Positions 7,104 through 16,913 are shown, counted from the first letter of the stretch. The stretch is 64,000 bases of DNA from JADLGL01 sp963823045 (GCA_963823045.1 CAWGKA010000012.1:186001-250000); one strand, 5' to 3'. A program made the numbers and translations. The notes: generated by a model from the letters alone, not told the origin.

Positions 7104-9494
7104 TCAGGCCGTCTTCGTTGCTTCGGCGGCGGCGATCCGCTTTTTCACCGCGATGAAACTGTCGGGACTGACCGAGATCGAGTTGATGCCCTGCGCCACC
7201 AGGAACTCGGCGAATTTCGGGTGATCGCTCGGCGCCTGGCCGCAAAGGCCGACCTTGGCGCCGGCCGCGCGGGCGCGTTCGATGACGGTCGCCACCATCC
7301 ACTCGACCGCCGGATCGCGCTCGTCGAATAGGCCGGAAAGCTCTTCGGAATTGCGATCGACGCCCAGCGTCAGCTGGGTCAGGTCGTTCGAACCGATGGA
7401 GAAGCCGTCGAAGCGTTTGGCGAACTCGTTGGCAAGGATCACGTTCGACGGAATCTCGCACATGACGAAGACCTTGAGGCCGCCCGCGCCGCGCTCCAGG
7501 CCATTCGACTTCATTTCCGCCAGCACCCTGTCCGCCTCTTTGGTCGAGCGGCAGAACGGGATCATCATGACGACGTTGTCGAAGCCCATTTCCTCGCGGA
7601 GGCGCTTGATGGCCCGGCATTCAAGGGCGAAACCTTCGCGATAGCGATCCGACACGTAGCGGGAGGCGCCGCGGAACCCGATCATCGGGTTCTCTTCCTT
7701 CGGCTCGAACTCCGTCCCGGCGACGAGCCCAGCATATTCGTTGGATTTGAAATCGCTCATGCGGACGATCACCGGGCGCGGATACATCAGCGCCGCGATC
7801 TTGCCGAGGCCGCGCGACAGACGCTCGACGAAATAATCCGCCGGGCTGGCATAGCCTTTGGTCAGGGCGGCCAGTTCCTCGCGTGTTGCCTCGCTCTTCA
7901 CCAGATCGGGCCGTGCCAACGCCATCGGATGGGCGCGAATGGTGTTGGTGATGACGAATTCCATGCGCGCCAGGCCGACGCCGTCGGCCGGCAGTCGCCA
8001 CCAGCGGAACGCCGCCGAGGGGTTGGCGAGGTTGAGCATCAGCTCGGTCCGTGTCGCGGGCAGATCGTCGAGGCTGAGTTCCTCGACGGTCACGCCGATG
8101 TCGCCGGCATAGATGAAGCCTTCATCGCCCTCAGCGCAGGAGACGGTCACATCCTGCTCGTCGTGCAGGATCTCGGTGGCATTGCCTGTTCCCACCACCG
8201 CCGGCAGGCCGAGCTCGCGCGAGACAATGGCCGCATGCGAGGTGCGGCCGCCATGGTCGGTGACGATGGCCGCCGCCCGCTTCATGATCGGCACCCAGTC
8301 GGGGTCGGTGTTCTTCGTCACCAGAATGCCGCCGTCGACGAAGCGGTCGATTTCCTTCGGGCTATCGATGAGGCAGACGCGCCCGGCGATGGCGGCTTCA
8401 CCGATGGCGATACCCTTTGTCAGCGCCGGGCCATGCTGGCCGATCCTGTAGCTCTTGAGGGCGCCGGCTTCGCGACGGGACTGCACGGTTTCCGGGCGGG
8501 CCTGGACGATGAAGAGTTCGCCGGTCTCGCCGTCCTTGGCCCATTCCATGTCCATCGGGCAGCCGTAGTGCCGTTCGATCTCGACGGCCCAGCGCGCGAG
8601 TGTGAGGATTTCGGCGTCGGAAAGGACGAAGGCGTTTCGTTCGGCGAGGGATGTCGGCACGATCTTCGTCGGGCGGTCGGCGTTGGTGGCGAAGATCATC
8701 TTGATCGTCTTCTCGCCGCGCTCCTTGCCGATGATCGGCGTCAGCGCCGATTGGTCGAGCAGCGGCTTGAAGACCTGATAGGCGTCCGGGTCGACCTCGC
8801 CCTGCACGACCGTTTCGCCAAGACCCCAGGCGGCATCGATGAGAACGACCTTGTCGAAGCCGGTCTCGGTGTCGAGCGAGAACATTACCCCTGAGCCGGC
8901 AAGATCGGAGCGCACCATCAGCTGCACGCCGACCGACAGCGCGACGCGAAGATGATCGAAGCCCTTGGCTTGGCGGTAGGCGATGGCGCGGTCGGTGAAG
9001 AGCGAGGCGAGGCAACGGCGGCAGGCGGACAGAAGCTCGGCGTCGCCGCGGACGTTGAGGAAGGTTTCCTGCTGGCCGGCGAAGCTGGCGTCGGGGAGGT
9101 CCTCGGCGGTGGCGCTGGAGCGGACGGCGACGGCGGGCCTCTCGCGGCCCGAGCGACGGGCAAGCTCGGCATAGGCCTCGGTGATCGCCCTTCGTGTCTC
9201 CATCGGCCATTCCGTCTTGAGGAACGCTTTGCGGATAGCGGCGCCGGCCTCGGCGAGCGTGACGCGCCCGGCGGCAAGATCCTCAAGCTCGGCGGTGATC
9301 TCGCCGCGCAGACCCGAATTGTCGACGAAGCCCCAATAAGCGTCGGCAGTCGTCGCGAAGCCCGTGGGGACGCGTATGCCGCGGCCCGCGAGGTGACCGA
9401 TCATCTCACCCAGGGACGCGTTTTTGCCGCCGACCTGCGGCACATCATGACGGCCGATCGTGTCGAACCAGATCACTTCCTTACGCTCAGGCAT
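7104..9494 (-). CDS. ppsA: Phosphoenolpyruvate synthase
   Basis: Converts pyruvate, ATP and water to PEP, AMP and phosphate in the cytosol. The 796 residues match the usual PpsA length. The order is the N-terminal nucleotide-binding domain (VGGKNASLGEM near 21, AVRSSATAEDLPDASFAGQQ near 123), the swivelling phospho-His domain with His420 in DHGGRTSHAAIVSREL, and the C-terminal PEP/pyruvate barrel with MIPFCRS and GSNDLTQL, ending with the catalytic Cys region VGLCGQAPSDHP. An upstream FixK box (9587-9600) about 100 bases before the start suggests induction at low oxygen. The stop is six bases from the oppositely directed receiver gene. Beside phosphoketolase and glycogen-breakdown genes, PpsA could recycle pyruvate upward when the TCA cycle slows. 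Confidence 0.93.
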   Translation of the reverse strand: MPERKEVIWFDTIGRHDVPQVGGKNASLGEMIGHLAGRGIRVPTGFATTADAYWGFVDNSGLRGEITAELEDLAAGRVTLAEAGAAIRKAFLKTEWPMETRRAITEAYAELARRSGRERPAVAVRSSATAEDLPDASFAGQQETFLNVRGDAELLSACRRCLASLFTDRAIAYRQAKGFDHLRVALSVGVQLMVRSDLAGSGVMFSLDTETGFDKVVLIDAAWGLGETVVQGEVDPDAYQVFKPLLDQSALTPIIGKERGEKTIKMIFATNADRPTKIVPTSLAERNAFVLSDAEILTLARWAVEIERHYGCPMDMEWAKDGETGELFIVQARPETVQSRREAGALKSYRIGQHGPALTKGIAIGEAAIAGRVCLIDSPKEIDRFVDGGILVTKNTDPDWVPIMKRAAAIVTDHGGRTSHAAIVSRELGLPAVVGTGNATEILHDEQDVTVSCAEGDEGFIYAGDIGVTVEELSLDDLPATRTELMLNLANPSAAFRWWRLPADGVGLARMEFVITNTIRAHPMALARPDLVKSEATREELAALTKGYASPADYFVERLSRGLGKIAALMYPRPVIVRMSDFKSNEYAGLVAGTEFEPKEENPMIGFRGASRYVSDRYREGFALECRAIKRLREEMGFDNVVMMIPFCRSTKEADRVLAEMKSNGLERGAGGLKVFVMCEIPSNVILANEFAKRFDGFSIGSNDLTQLTLGVDRNSEELSGLFDERDPAVEWMVATVIERARAAGAKVGLCGQAPSDHPKFAEFLVAQGINSISVSPDSFIAVKKRIAAAEATKTA

Positions 9495-9586
9495 TGGCTT
9501 CCTCGTCGGTCTTGGGAGACTTGATTGGGGTCGGGTCTATGTCGTCTTGGTTGATATGGGATTGTCACCTCCGTTCCGGCAGGGGC

Positions 9587-9600
9587 TTGAGGCATATCAA
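9587..9600. promoter_or_regulatory. FixK/FNR box upstream of ppsA
   Basis: TTGAGGCATATCAA matches TTGA-N6-TCAA, with the full ATCAA on one side. It lies between the end of the antiporter gene and the ppsA start at 9494, centred about 100 bases upstream of that ATG, so a class II activation position would leave an untranslated leader of roughly 55-60 bases. Confidence 0.65.
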
Positions 9601-9628
9601 TCGCCGTGCGGTTTGTGCTGTTGAGGCG

Positions 9629-10606
9629 TCAGGCGAGGCCCAGCGCCGTGCGGATCGGCGGCGACAGTTGCGAGGCGAGGTAAAGGCCATAGCCGCCGAG
9701 CAGGAGCGCGCCTTCGGCGCGATTGACGCGCCACCCGCTGATCGCGAACAGCATCAGGGCGGCGGTGGTTCCGGCCAGCACCCAGACGTCGAAATGCAGA
9801 ATTTGCGGTGCGATCGGCAGCGGCGAGACGATCGCGGTCACGCCGAGGATGCCGAAGATGTTGAAGATGCAGCTGCCGATGATATTGCCGAAGGCGACGT
9901 CGCCCTCGCGGCGATAGGTGGCGACAACGGTGGTGGCGAGTTCGGGCAACGACGTGCCGAAGGCAACGAGCGTGAGGCCGATCACCTCCTCCGACATACC
10001 TGCCTCACGGGCGATCACGGTGGCGCCGTCGACGAGCAGCTGAGCGCCGAACACGACAGCGGCGATGCCCGTCAGCGTCAGAAGAATAGCGGTGCGCATC
10101 CGCATCAGCTTGATCGTCTGGATCGCTTCCTGTCCGGCTTCGGTGACGAGGCTGGCTCGGTTCCGCCGTCGCTCCGACACCGTCGTCACAAGGATGTAGG
10201 TCGCCAGCGCCGCGACCCAGACCAGACCCATCCAGCGATCGATGATGCCGAGGAAGGCGGCGAGGATGAGCAGCAGCGTCGCGCCGAGGAGGACCGAACC
10301 GTCGCGGCGAAACGCCAGCCGGTGGACGACGATCGGGGTCAGGAGGGCGGCGATGCCGAGAATGAGCAGCACGTTGGCGATGTTGGTGCCGACGACATTG
10401 CCGATGGCGATGCCGGACGAGCCGGAAAGGGCGGAATCCAAGCTGACGACAAGTTCGGGGACCGAGGTGCCGAAGCCGACAAGGATAATGCCGATGACGA
10501 GCGGCGATATGCCGAGCGTTCGCGCGATGCCGACGCTGCCGCGGACGAGGCCTTCGCCGCCGATGATGAGCAGAATGATGCCGGCAATGGTCGAGAGATA
10601 GGGCAA
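9629..10606 (-). CDS. Calcium/sodium antiporter (CaCA family, YrbG-like)
   Basis: A 325-residue inner-membrane exchanger with the internal duplication of the CaCA superfamily. The alpha-1 repeat reads GFGTSVPELVVS and GNVVGTNIANVLLILG; the inverted alpha-2 repeat reads AFGTSLPELATT and GNIIGSCIFNIFGILG. The paired Glu residues of the two GTS-x-PE motifs form the ion site in the family. About ten hydrophobic segments are visible, with a basic loop near 145-175. The start appears to be TTG at 10606, with no strong ribosome site. It lies 21 bases downstream of the LOG-family gene on the same strand, so the two are probably cotranscribed. Ca2+ export driven by Na+ is the usual role; the actual ions are not shown by sequence. 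Confidence 0.87.
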   Translation of the reverse strand: MPYLSTIAGIILLIIGGEGLVRGSVGIARTLGISPLVIGIILVGFGTSVPELVVSLDSALSGSSGIAIGNVVGTNIANVLLILGIAALLTPIVVHRLAFRRDGSVLLGATLLLILAAFLGIIDRWMGLVWVAALATYILVTTVSERRRNRASLVTEAGQEAIQTIKLMRMRTAILLTLTGIAAVVFGAQLLVDGATVIAREAGMSEEVIGLTLVAFGTSLPELATTVVATYRREGDVAFGNIIGSCIFNIFGILGVTAIVSPLPIAPQILHFDVWVLAGTTAALMLFAISGWRVNRAEGALLLGGYGLYLASQLSPPIRTALGLA

Positions 10607-10627
10607 GGGCGGGCTTTCTACGTCAGG

Positions 10628-11635
10628 CTAATCGGAAGGTTCGGATCGCGTTGCGCCCGGACCGAGCAGCGGGGCGCCGTTAGCGGCGTGCCAGGAAAGG
10701 ATGCCGTCCCATATCTCCTCGGCGGTCTCGGCATACCAGAGAAGATCGCGGTCCTCGGCGTCGATCATGCCCTCGGCGACGAGAAAATCGATGTCGACGG
10801 CGCCGCGCCAGAATTCCTCGCCGACGAGGATAATCGGGATCGGCGTGATCTTGCGCGTCTGTACCAGGGTCAGCGTCTCGAACAATTCGTCCAGCGTGCC
10901 GAAGCCGCCCGGGAAGGCAATGAGCGCCTTGGCGCGCAGGAGGAGATGCAGCTTGCGGATGGCGAAATAGTGCATGCGGAAGCAGAGATCGGGTGTGACG
11001 TATGGGTTGGGGTATTGCTCGCGAGGCAGGCTGATATTGAGGCCGATCGTGCGGGCGTCGGCGTCGAAGGCGCCGCGATTGGCGGCTTCCATGATGCCAG
11101 GGCCACCGCCGGTCATAACAACGAGATGGCGGACCGGATCGGACTTGCCGGCGGCGCCGGCGAGCCGACCAAGGTCGCGGGCGACCGTGTAGTGGCGGCT
11201 CTTTTCCAGGATGCGCTCGGAAATTCGGAGGCGCCGCAGAAGGTCGGCATCATCCGGTTCCTGCGCAACGCGCGCCCGAAGCAGTTCCACCTTGCTTGCC
11301 GCAGCCGTCGGCTCGGGGATGCGGGTACTGCCGAACACGACGATGGTGGAATCGATATCGTGCTCTTCGAGGATGCTCTCAGGCTTGAGGTAGTCGAGTT
11401 CAAGCCGCGGGCCGCGCGCGTCGGACTGGCCGAGGAACTGCGGATCCTCGATCGCCATGCGATAGCTCGGATTGCGCAGGATCGTCTCGATCCGCCCCCA
11501 CGCATCGGGGTCTTCGCTGTCGGATTTAGGGTGTTCCCAAGGCAGCGGTTCCTGGCGACGAATGGGGTGAGGCGGTGTCGGGACCTCTTGTCGGCGGCGT
11601 TCCGCGGCCGCGTCGCGTTCTTCCCGATCGTTCAT
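10628..11635 (-). CDS. LOG-family Rossmann-fold protein (TIGR00730-type)
   Basis: Carries both signatures of the LOG/TIGR00730 family: GGGPGIMEAANRGA (about residue 180) and PGGFGTLDELFETLT (about 245). Several family members cleave ribose-5-phosphate from nucleoside monophosphates, including cytokinin ribotides; plain housekeeping nucleotide hydrolysis is equally possible. The 335-residue form has a charged, Pro- and Arg-rich N-terminal extension (about 1-80) before the Rossmann core, as in the longer class found in proteobacteria. An upstream in-frame start at 11704 would overlap glgX; the ATG at 11635, preceded by GGAGGAGAGG, is preferred. It follows glgX on the same strand after about 60 bases and precedes the antiporter gene. 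Confidence 0.82.
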   Translation of the reverse strand: MNDREERDAAAERRRQEVPTPPHPIRRQEPLPWEHPKSDSEDPDAWGRIETILRNPSYRMAIEDPQFLGQSDARGPRLELDYLKPESILEEHDIDSTIVVFGSTRIPEPTAAASKVELLRARVAQEPDDADLLRRLRISERILEKSRHYTVARDLGRLAGAAGKSDPVRHLVVMTGGGPGIMEAANRGAFDADARTIGLNISLPREQYPNPYVTPDLCFRMHYFAIRKLHLLLRAKALIAFPGGFGTLDELFETLTLVQTRKITPIPIILVGEEFWRGAVDIDFLVAEGMIDAEDRDLLWYAETAEEIWDGILSWHAANGAPLLGPGATRSEPSD

Positions 11636-11696
11636 CCTCTCCTCCATTCCGCCCTCAGTCAGATATGGGAGCGAACGCCCGCTGCCCAGAGGCCGG

Positions 11697-13748
11697 CTAG
11701 CCAAGAAGCACGACGACCGAGCGCCCCGCCAGTGTCAGATCGTGGCCGTCGAGCGCCGTCTCGCTCCCTGGCTCGGCAATGTCATCGGGCTCGTCACGGG
11801 CCGTGTCTACAGCGCGACGCCACCTGCCGCTTGTCTGCCTTGGCAGAGCGAAACGGGCGGGCTCCGCACCACCATTGATGAGGACACAGAGGTCGCTATC
11901 GCCGACGTCCGCGCCGCTGAGCGTGAACACGAGCTCAGATTTGTGCGGATCGACGTCACCGCCGTTGGCGCCGAACCAGGCGACGGCGTCACGCCAATAT
12001 GCTGCGCGCGCGATCGACGGATGCGCCTTGCGAAAGGCGATCATGGCGCTAACGAAGCGGACCATGCCGGCGTTCTTCTTCCACCGGCTCCAGTCGAGCC
12101 ACGTGGTTTCGTTGTCCTGATTGTATGGGTTGTTGTTGCCGCCCTGCGTGTTGAGGAACTCGTCACCGGCAAGCAGCATCGGCGTGCCGTTGGACAACAT
12201 CAGCAGGGCGATTGCGTTCTTGGCCTGCCGGCGTCTGAGGGCGAGGACCTCCGGTGGCGCGCCGTCCTCACCCTCGAAGCCGTGGTTCCAAGAGTTGTTG
12301 GCGTCGGTGCCGTCGCGGTTGCCTTGGCCGTTCGCCTCGTTGTGCTTGCGGTCATAGGAGAGAAGATCGTTGAGCGTGAAGCCGTCATGGCAGGTGATGA
12401 AATTGACGCTCTGGAACGGGTGATAGGCCTCAGCGAGCGTGTCGGGAAAAAGGTCGTCGCTGCCATAGAGGCGGGTCATCAGCCGGTCGACCATATCCGC
12501 ATCGCCGCGCAGGAAGCAGCGCAGGTCGTCGCGGAAACGGCCGTTCCATTGCAGCCAGGTGATGCCGGGGAAGGTGCGGCCGAGCTGGTAGGACGCGATG
12601 TCCCAGGCCTCGGCGATCAAACGGCAGTTCGACAGAACCGGATCGGAATGAATGGCCGCGATGATCGGCGGATCTTCGAGATTGATCGAGCCGTCCTCGT
12701 CGCGGGTGAACAGCGAGGCGAGATCGAAACGGAAGCCGTCGACATGAAGGTCCGTGACCCAGTAGCGGAGGCTATCGAGAATGAGCCCCTGAACGTAGCG
12801 ATTGGCGGTATGGAGGACGTTCCCGGTACCGGAATCGTTGCGATAGTGGCGGCGATCAGGCTCGAGCAGATAGTAGGTCGAGTTGTCGATGCCACGAAAA
12901 GAATAGGTCGGGCCGACCTCGCTGCCCTCGGCGGTGTGATTGTAGACGACGTCGAGCACGACCTCGATACCGGCGCGGTGCAGCTCCTTCACCAGCGTCT
13001 TGAATTCGGTGATCTCCTCGCCAGCGTCATACAGGGAGTAGGCGCCATTGAGGGCGAAGAAGGATAGGGGCATGTAGCCCCAGTAATTGCCCTCCTGCGG
13101 GTCGACCTGGAAGACTGGCATGATCTCGACGATGGTGATGCCGAGTTCCTGCAGATAGGGGATCTTGTCGATCAGGCCGGCGAAGGTGCCCGCGCGTTCA
13201 GCGGCAACGCCTGAATTGGCGCGCTTGGTGAAGCCGCGGACATGCAGCTCGTAGATGACGGCGTCATGGGTGTGGCGGATCGGCGGCCGATCGTCTTGCC
13301 AGTCGAAGGGGGGCGGCTCTTCCGGCAGAAGGCCGAGAGGGGCTCGACCGGGATTTGCGCCCGTTACCAGGGCGGCGTCGCGGCTGAACCCCGGGGGAAA
13401 GAACACGGCCCGAGCGTAGGGATCGAGCAGGATCTTGTCGGGGTCGAAGCGATGACCGTTGACGGGATCGTCAGGCCCGTCGACGCGATAGGCGTAGCAA
13501 TAGGCCTTATCGACGATGTCGGCCGGTAGGCGGCAGTGCCAGACCCGGCCCGACTTGTGATGGTGCCAGTCGAGCGTTTCGGAGTGAAGCGGAACGGTCC
13601 ATTCGCCCTGGGCGTAGAGGAGGAGGGTTACGCCTGTTGCATGCTTGGAGTAGAGGGCGAAATTGTACTGCGCGGCGTCGCTGCAGCGCGACACGCCCAG
13701 CGGCAGGGGCGAACCGTCGGTCTCATCCCAGGCAGTGTTCGCACTCAT
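11697..13748 (-). CDS. glgX: Glycogen debranching enzyme GlgX
   Basis: GH13 isoamylase-type enzyme that removes alpha-1,6 branches from phosphorylase limit dextrin. The N-terminal CBM48-like domain (about 1-160) is followed by the barrel with VVLDVVYNHTAEG, the nucleophile Asp in VDGFRFDLAS, the acid/base Glu in LIAEAWD and the transition-state Asp in FITCHDGFTLNDL. The sequence HNEANGQGNRDG after the last motif is typical of GlgX/TreX enzymes. The frame is open to a TTG at 13826, but the ATG at 13748 starts the conserved domain (about 683 residues, normal length) and leaves room for a promoter. Glucan phosphorylase and transaldolase genes lie next to it, so it belongs to a glycogen-breakdown block. 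Confidence 0.93.
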   Translation of the reverse strand: MSANTAWDETDGSPLPLGVSRCSDAAQYNFALYSKHATGVTLLLYAQGEWTVPLHSETLDWHHHKSGRVWHCRLPADIVDKAYCYAYRVDGPDDPVNGHRFDPDKILLDPYARAVFFPPGFSRDAALVTGANPGRAPLGLLPEEPPPFDWQDDRPPIRHTHDAVIYELHVRGFTKRANSGVAAERAGTFAGLIDKIPYLQELGITIVEIMPVFQVDPQEGNYWGYMPLSFFALNGAYSLYDAGEEITEFKTLVKELHRAGIEVVLDVVYNHTAEGSEVGPTYSFRGIDNSTYYLLEPDRRHYRNDSGTGNVLHTANRYVQGLILDSLRYWVTDLHVDGFRFDLASLFTRDEDGSINLEDPPIIAAIHSDPVLSNCRLIAEAWDIASYQLGRTFPGITWLQWNGRFRDDLRCFLRGDADMVDRLMTRLYGSDDLFPDTLAEAYHPFQSVNFITCHDGFTLNDLLSYDRKHNEANGQGNRDGTDANNSWNHGFEGEDGAPPEVLALRRRQAKNAIALLMLSNGTPMLLAGDEFLNTQGGNNNPYNQDNETTWLDWSRWKKNAGMVRFVSAMIAFRKAHPSIARAAYWRDAVAWFGANGGDVDPHKSELVFTLSGADVGDSDLCVLINGGAEPARFALPRQTSGRWRRAVDTARDEPDDIAEPGSETALDGHDLTLAGRSVVVLLG

Positions 13749-13808
13749 GCGCGTTGCGGCCTTTCGGTTGCCTGCCCCGGTTGCTAGGCCGGCGAGCAGG
13801 AAGGCGCA

Positions 13809-13822
13809 TTGATCCGTCACAA
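13809..13822. promoter_or_regulatory. Imperfect FixK/FNR-like box between glgX and tal
   Basis: TTGATCCGTCACAA has one perfect half site (TTGAT) and a weak second half (CACAA instead of ATCAA). It lies in the 205-base gap between divergent glgX and tal, about 60 bases from the glgX start and 130 from the tal start. A second ATCAA three bases on has the wrong spacing. Confidence 0.3.
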
Positions 13823-13953
13823 TCAATCGTCCGGACAGTGCTGTTACCAGGACTTGCTGAACGCGGCGTTAGGCAACATTTGCTCCCTATGTGCGGCGTA
13901 ACGCCGTTGGCACGATCAGCGGGCATTCAGGGCGCAGCGACAAAGGATTTGCC

Positions 13954-15066
13954 ATGACCCAGTCCAACCCGACCTGCCGGTTGCGCGATCTCGGCCAGTC
14001 GGCCTGGCTCGATGACATCAGCCGACCGATGCTCGATGACGGCACATTTTCGCGCCTTGTCGCCGAGGACTGTGTTGCCGGTCTCACGTCGAACCCCGTG
14101 ATATTCGAGCATGCCTTACGGCAATCGGACGCCTATGACGCCGATATCCGCGCCATGGCGGCGCAAAAGGCGGGCCTTGAGGCGGTCTATGAGCGGCTTG
14201 TCGAAGATGACATCCGTCATGCCGCCCGGCTGCTGCGGCCGGTCTATGACGCAACGAACGGACGCGATGGCTATGTCAGCCTCGAAGTCTCGCCGCATCT
14301 CGCCCGCGACACGGACGGAACGATCGCCGAGGCGCTACGTCTGTTCCAGGCGCTGGACCAGCCCAACATCATGATCAAGGTGCCGGGCACGGCCGAGGGC
14401 CTGCCGGCCATCCGCGCGCTCATCCGCCGCGGCCTCAACATCAATGTCACGCTGCTGTTCGACCCGGAGCGCTATGTCGCGGTGGCACAGGCGTTCATGG
14501 CCGGGCTTGAGGACCGGCTTGCCGACGACCCGTCTCAGGCGCTACCGCACAGCGTCGCCAGTTTCTTCCTCAGCCGCATCGACGTCATGGTCGATGGCAT
14601 GCTCGATGCCGGGGGCGGGCCTGATGACGGCAGTCTACGCGGCGGTACGGCCGTCGCTTTGGCGCAGATCGCTTACCGCCATTTCACCGAGCTCACGGTG
14701 ACAGAGCGCTGGCGCGCGTTAAGCGCCAAACGGGCAACGCCGCAGCGGCTCTTATGGGCGAGCTCCGGCACCAAGGATCCGACCTTTTCCGACGTCAAAT
14801 ATGTCGAGCCGCTGATCGCCGCCGATACGGTGACCACGCTGCCGCTGAAGACGCTGGAAGCCTTCCGCGATCACGGCAATGCCGCGCTGACGCTGGCGGC
14901 GGATTCCGGACCGAAACTCACGGACCTTGCCGCCTCGCTCGCGTCCGAAGGCGTCGATCTCACCGACGTGCTCACGCGCCTCGAAGAAGAGGGCATCGAC
15001 AAGTTCAATGTCGCCTTCGACAAGCTGCACAAGGCGCTTGCCGAAAAAATGGCTGCCGCCGGCTAG
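13954..15066 (+). CDS. tal: Transaldolase
   Basis: Transfers a dihydroxyacetone unit between sugar phosphates in the non-oxidative pentose phosphate pathway. The protein (370 residues) has the long transaldolase form, with TSNPVIFEHAL near the N-terminus and the Schiff-base Lys in NIMIKVPGTAEG (about residue 140), followed by NINVTLLF and SVASFFLSRID. The frame extends to 13891, but the ATG at 13954 with AAAGGA upstream gives the family N-terminus. Its stop is one base from the stop of the convergent phosphorylase gene. Beside phosphoketolase it would feed fructose-6-phosphate and xylulose-5-phosphate pools for the phosphoketolase shunt. Confidence 0.92.
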   Translation: MTQSNPTCRLRDLGQSAWLDDISRPMLDDGTFSRLVAEDCVAGLTSNPVIFEHALRQSDAYDADIRAMAAQKAGLEAVYERLVEDDIRHAARLLRPVYDATNGRDGYVSLEVSPHLARDTDGTIAEALRLFQALDQPNIMIKVPGTAEGLPAIRALIRRGLNINVTLLFDPERYVAVAQAFMAGLEDRLADDPSQALPHSVASFFLSRIDVMVDGMLDAGGGPDDGSLRGGTAVALAQIAYRHFTELTVTERWRALSAKRATPQRLLWASSGTKDPTFSDVKYVEPLIAADTVTTLPLKTLEAFRDHGNAALTLAADSGPKLTDLAASLASEGVDLTDVLTRLEEEGIDKFNVAFDKLHKALAEKMAAAG

Positions 15067-15067
15067 C

Positions 15068-16753
15068 TCAGCGCAAATAGGCGTCCGTTGTGTAGCGGCG
15101 CATCATGCGTTGGCTGTTGAAGCGCGAACCGACCTTGGAGATCGACTGCTTCATCATCCACAGCCAGCGCGTGCGATCCTCCCTGAACATCGGCAGGATC
15201 AGATTGTCCAGCTTGTCGTAAAGGCTCTCGGCATGCTCGGCATCGGAGCCGGGCCCGTCATCGCCGATCGCCCAGCCGGTGACGTTTTCGATCCAGGCTT
15301 CGATCCACCAGCCGTCGAGGACGGAGAAGTTGAGCGTGCCGTTGAGGCCCGCCTTCATGCCGCTGGTGCCGGAGGCCTCCATTGGCGGACGCGGCGTGTT
15401 GAGCCAGATATCCGCGCCGGCGACGAGGGTGGCGGCGATCTTGGTGTTGTAGTTGGCGAGATAGGCGGAAGGGATCGCGTTCGACAGCGTCTCGCCGGCG
15501 GTGATGATGCTGTGGATGATCTGTTTGCCTTCAAGGTCGGCCGGATGGGCCTTACCCGCCCAGACAATCTGGAACGGCTGCTTGGCGGCGATGGCCCTGA
15601 GCCGGTCCATGTCGGAAAGGATCAAGGCCGGGCGCTTGTAGCCCGTCATGCGCCGGGCGAAGCCGATGATCGGCAAGTCGGGGTCGAGTGACCTCCCGGT
15701 CGCCGATTGCACCAGGGCGATGAGTTCGTTCTTCGCTGTCTTCTTGGCATCGGCCAATTCGTCATCGGAAATCTGGTCGGCGGCGACAAGGGCGTCGGGC
15801 TCGGTCGACCAGTCCGGCGTGTGCTGCTCGTGCAAGCGCGCGAGAGAGGGGTGCGTCCAGGTGCCGGCGTGAACGCCGTTGGTGATAGCGCCCACCTTGT
15901 AGCCGGGGAACATCTGACGCGTCGTGGTCGCATGGCGTTTGGCCACACCGTTGACATAGCTCGACAAATTGAAGGCGAGCCGGGTCAGATTGCAGTCGTC
16001 CTTGCCGGCGTAGCGCTCCAGCTCGCCGAGGTCGATGAAGCCGTCGAGCACCGACTGGATGAGGGGATAGGGGAAGCGGTCATGGCCGGCCTCGACCGGC
16101 GTGTGCGTCGTGAAGATGCAGGCCTCCAGCACACGATCCTCGTCATAGACGCCCTCGCCATCGCGGTGATGACTGCCTTCATGCGGATAGCGACGCAGCA
16201 ACTCGGCGGAGAGCAGAGCGGCGTGCCCTTCGTTGAGATGATATCTGCGGATCTCGAAGCCGAGTGCGCGCAGCATGCGCGTGCCGCCAATACCCAGGAT
16301 CGCCTCCTGCATGAGCCGATAGCGGGAATCGCCGCCATAGAGGCGATCGGTGAGCAAGCGGTCGCTCGGGTCGTTCTGATCGAGATCGGTGTCGAGGAGG
16401 ACGACGGGGACGGTGTGGCCCGAGGAACTGGCGCAAACATAGAGCCAGGGCCTGATCCAGACGCGACGGCCTTCGAGATGGACGGCGACCATGGCGTCGA
16501 GCGGCTGACAGAAGCGCGCCGCCTCCCATGGGTCGGGCTCATCGACCTGTTGCGCCTGCTCAATCGCCTGTCGAATGTAGCCATTGTGACTGACGAGCGA
16601 GACGAAGACCATCGGCAGGTTGAGGTCGGCCGCCGACCGCGCCACGTCACCTGCCAGAACGCCGAGGCCTCCGGAATAGGTGTGGAGGTCAACGCCGAGC
16701 GCTATTTCCATGGTGAAATAGGCGATGTCGACGCGGCGGAGCCAGGGGCTCAT
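15068..16753 (-). CDS. glgP: Alpha-glucan phosphorylase (short GT35 type)
   Basis: Releases glucose-1-phosphate from glycogen or maltodextrin with inorganic phosphate. The roughly 560-residue protein belongs to the shorter GT35 class rather than the 800-residue E. coli GlgP type. Visible motifs are IAYFTMEIAL at the start, GGLGVLAGD (about 30), the active-site region YHLNEGHAALLS, NGVHAGTW, and the PLP/phosphate motif SGTSGMKAGLNG near the C-terminus, whose Lys is next to the cofactor. The ATG at 16753 is chosen over an upstream TTG at 16765 because GGA lies at a better distance. Convergent with tal and divergent from phosphoketolase, it supplies sugar phosphate to that shunt. Confidence 0.9.
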   Translation of the reverse strand: MSPWLRRVDIAYFTMEIALGVDLHTYSGGLGVLAGDVARSAADLNLPMVFVSLVSHNGYIRQAIEQAQQVDEPDPWEAARFCQPLDAMVAVHLEGRRVWIRPWLYVCASSSGHTVPVVLLDTDLDQNDPSDRLLTDRLYGGDSRYRLMQEAILGIGGTRMLRALGFEIRRYHLNEGHAALLSAELLRRYPHEGSHHRDGEGVYDEDRVLEACIFTTHTPVEAGHDRFPYPLIQSVLDGFIDLGELERYAGKDDCNLTRLAFNLSSYVNGVAKRHATTTRQMFPGYKVGAITNGVHAGTWTHPSLARLHEQHTPDWSTEPDALVAADQISDDELADAKKTAKNELIALVQSATGRSLDPDLPIIGFARRMTGYKRPALILSDMDRLRAIAAKQPFQIVWAGKAHPADLEGKQIIHSIITAGETLSNAIPSAYLANYNTKIAATLVAGADIWLNTPRPPMEASGTSGMKAGLNGTLNFSVLDGWWIEAWIENVTGWAIGDDGPGSDAEHAESLYDKLDNLILPMFREDRTRWLWMMKQSISKVGSRFNSQRMMRRYTTDAYLR

Positions 16754-16801
16754 ATGCGGGTCCAAAGCAGCAGTTCCCCGTTGAGGCGGCCAAAAAGCGA
16801 T

Positions 16802-16819
16802 TCCGACGATAGTGTCGGA
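16802..16819. promoter_or_regulatory. Inverted repeat between glgP and phosphoketolase
   Basis: TCCGAC and GTCGGA form a perfect six-base inverted repeat around a six-base spacer, in the 160-base gap between divergent glgP and phosphoketolase genes. It has operator-like geometry but matches no regulator motif I recognise. No clear FixK box is present in this gap. Confidence 0.35.
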
Positions 16820-16913
16820 TAGTGATGTTACCGAGATGAAACCCTAAATGGATAAGGCAGGGTAAGCGACGCTTCCGAAACCGGCTGCAATTGCGAGGCC
16901 AAAGGTGAGACCG

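Noticed and set aside
16781..16794. TTGAGGCGGCCAAA as a FixK box between glgP and phosphoketolase
   Set aside because: Two mismatches in the second half site.
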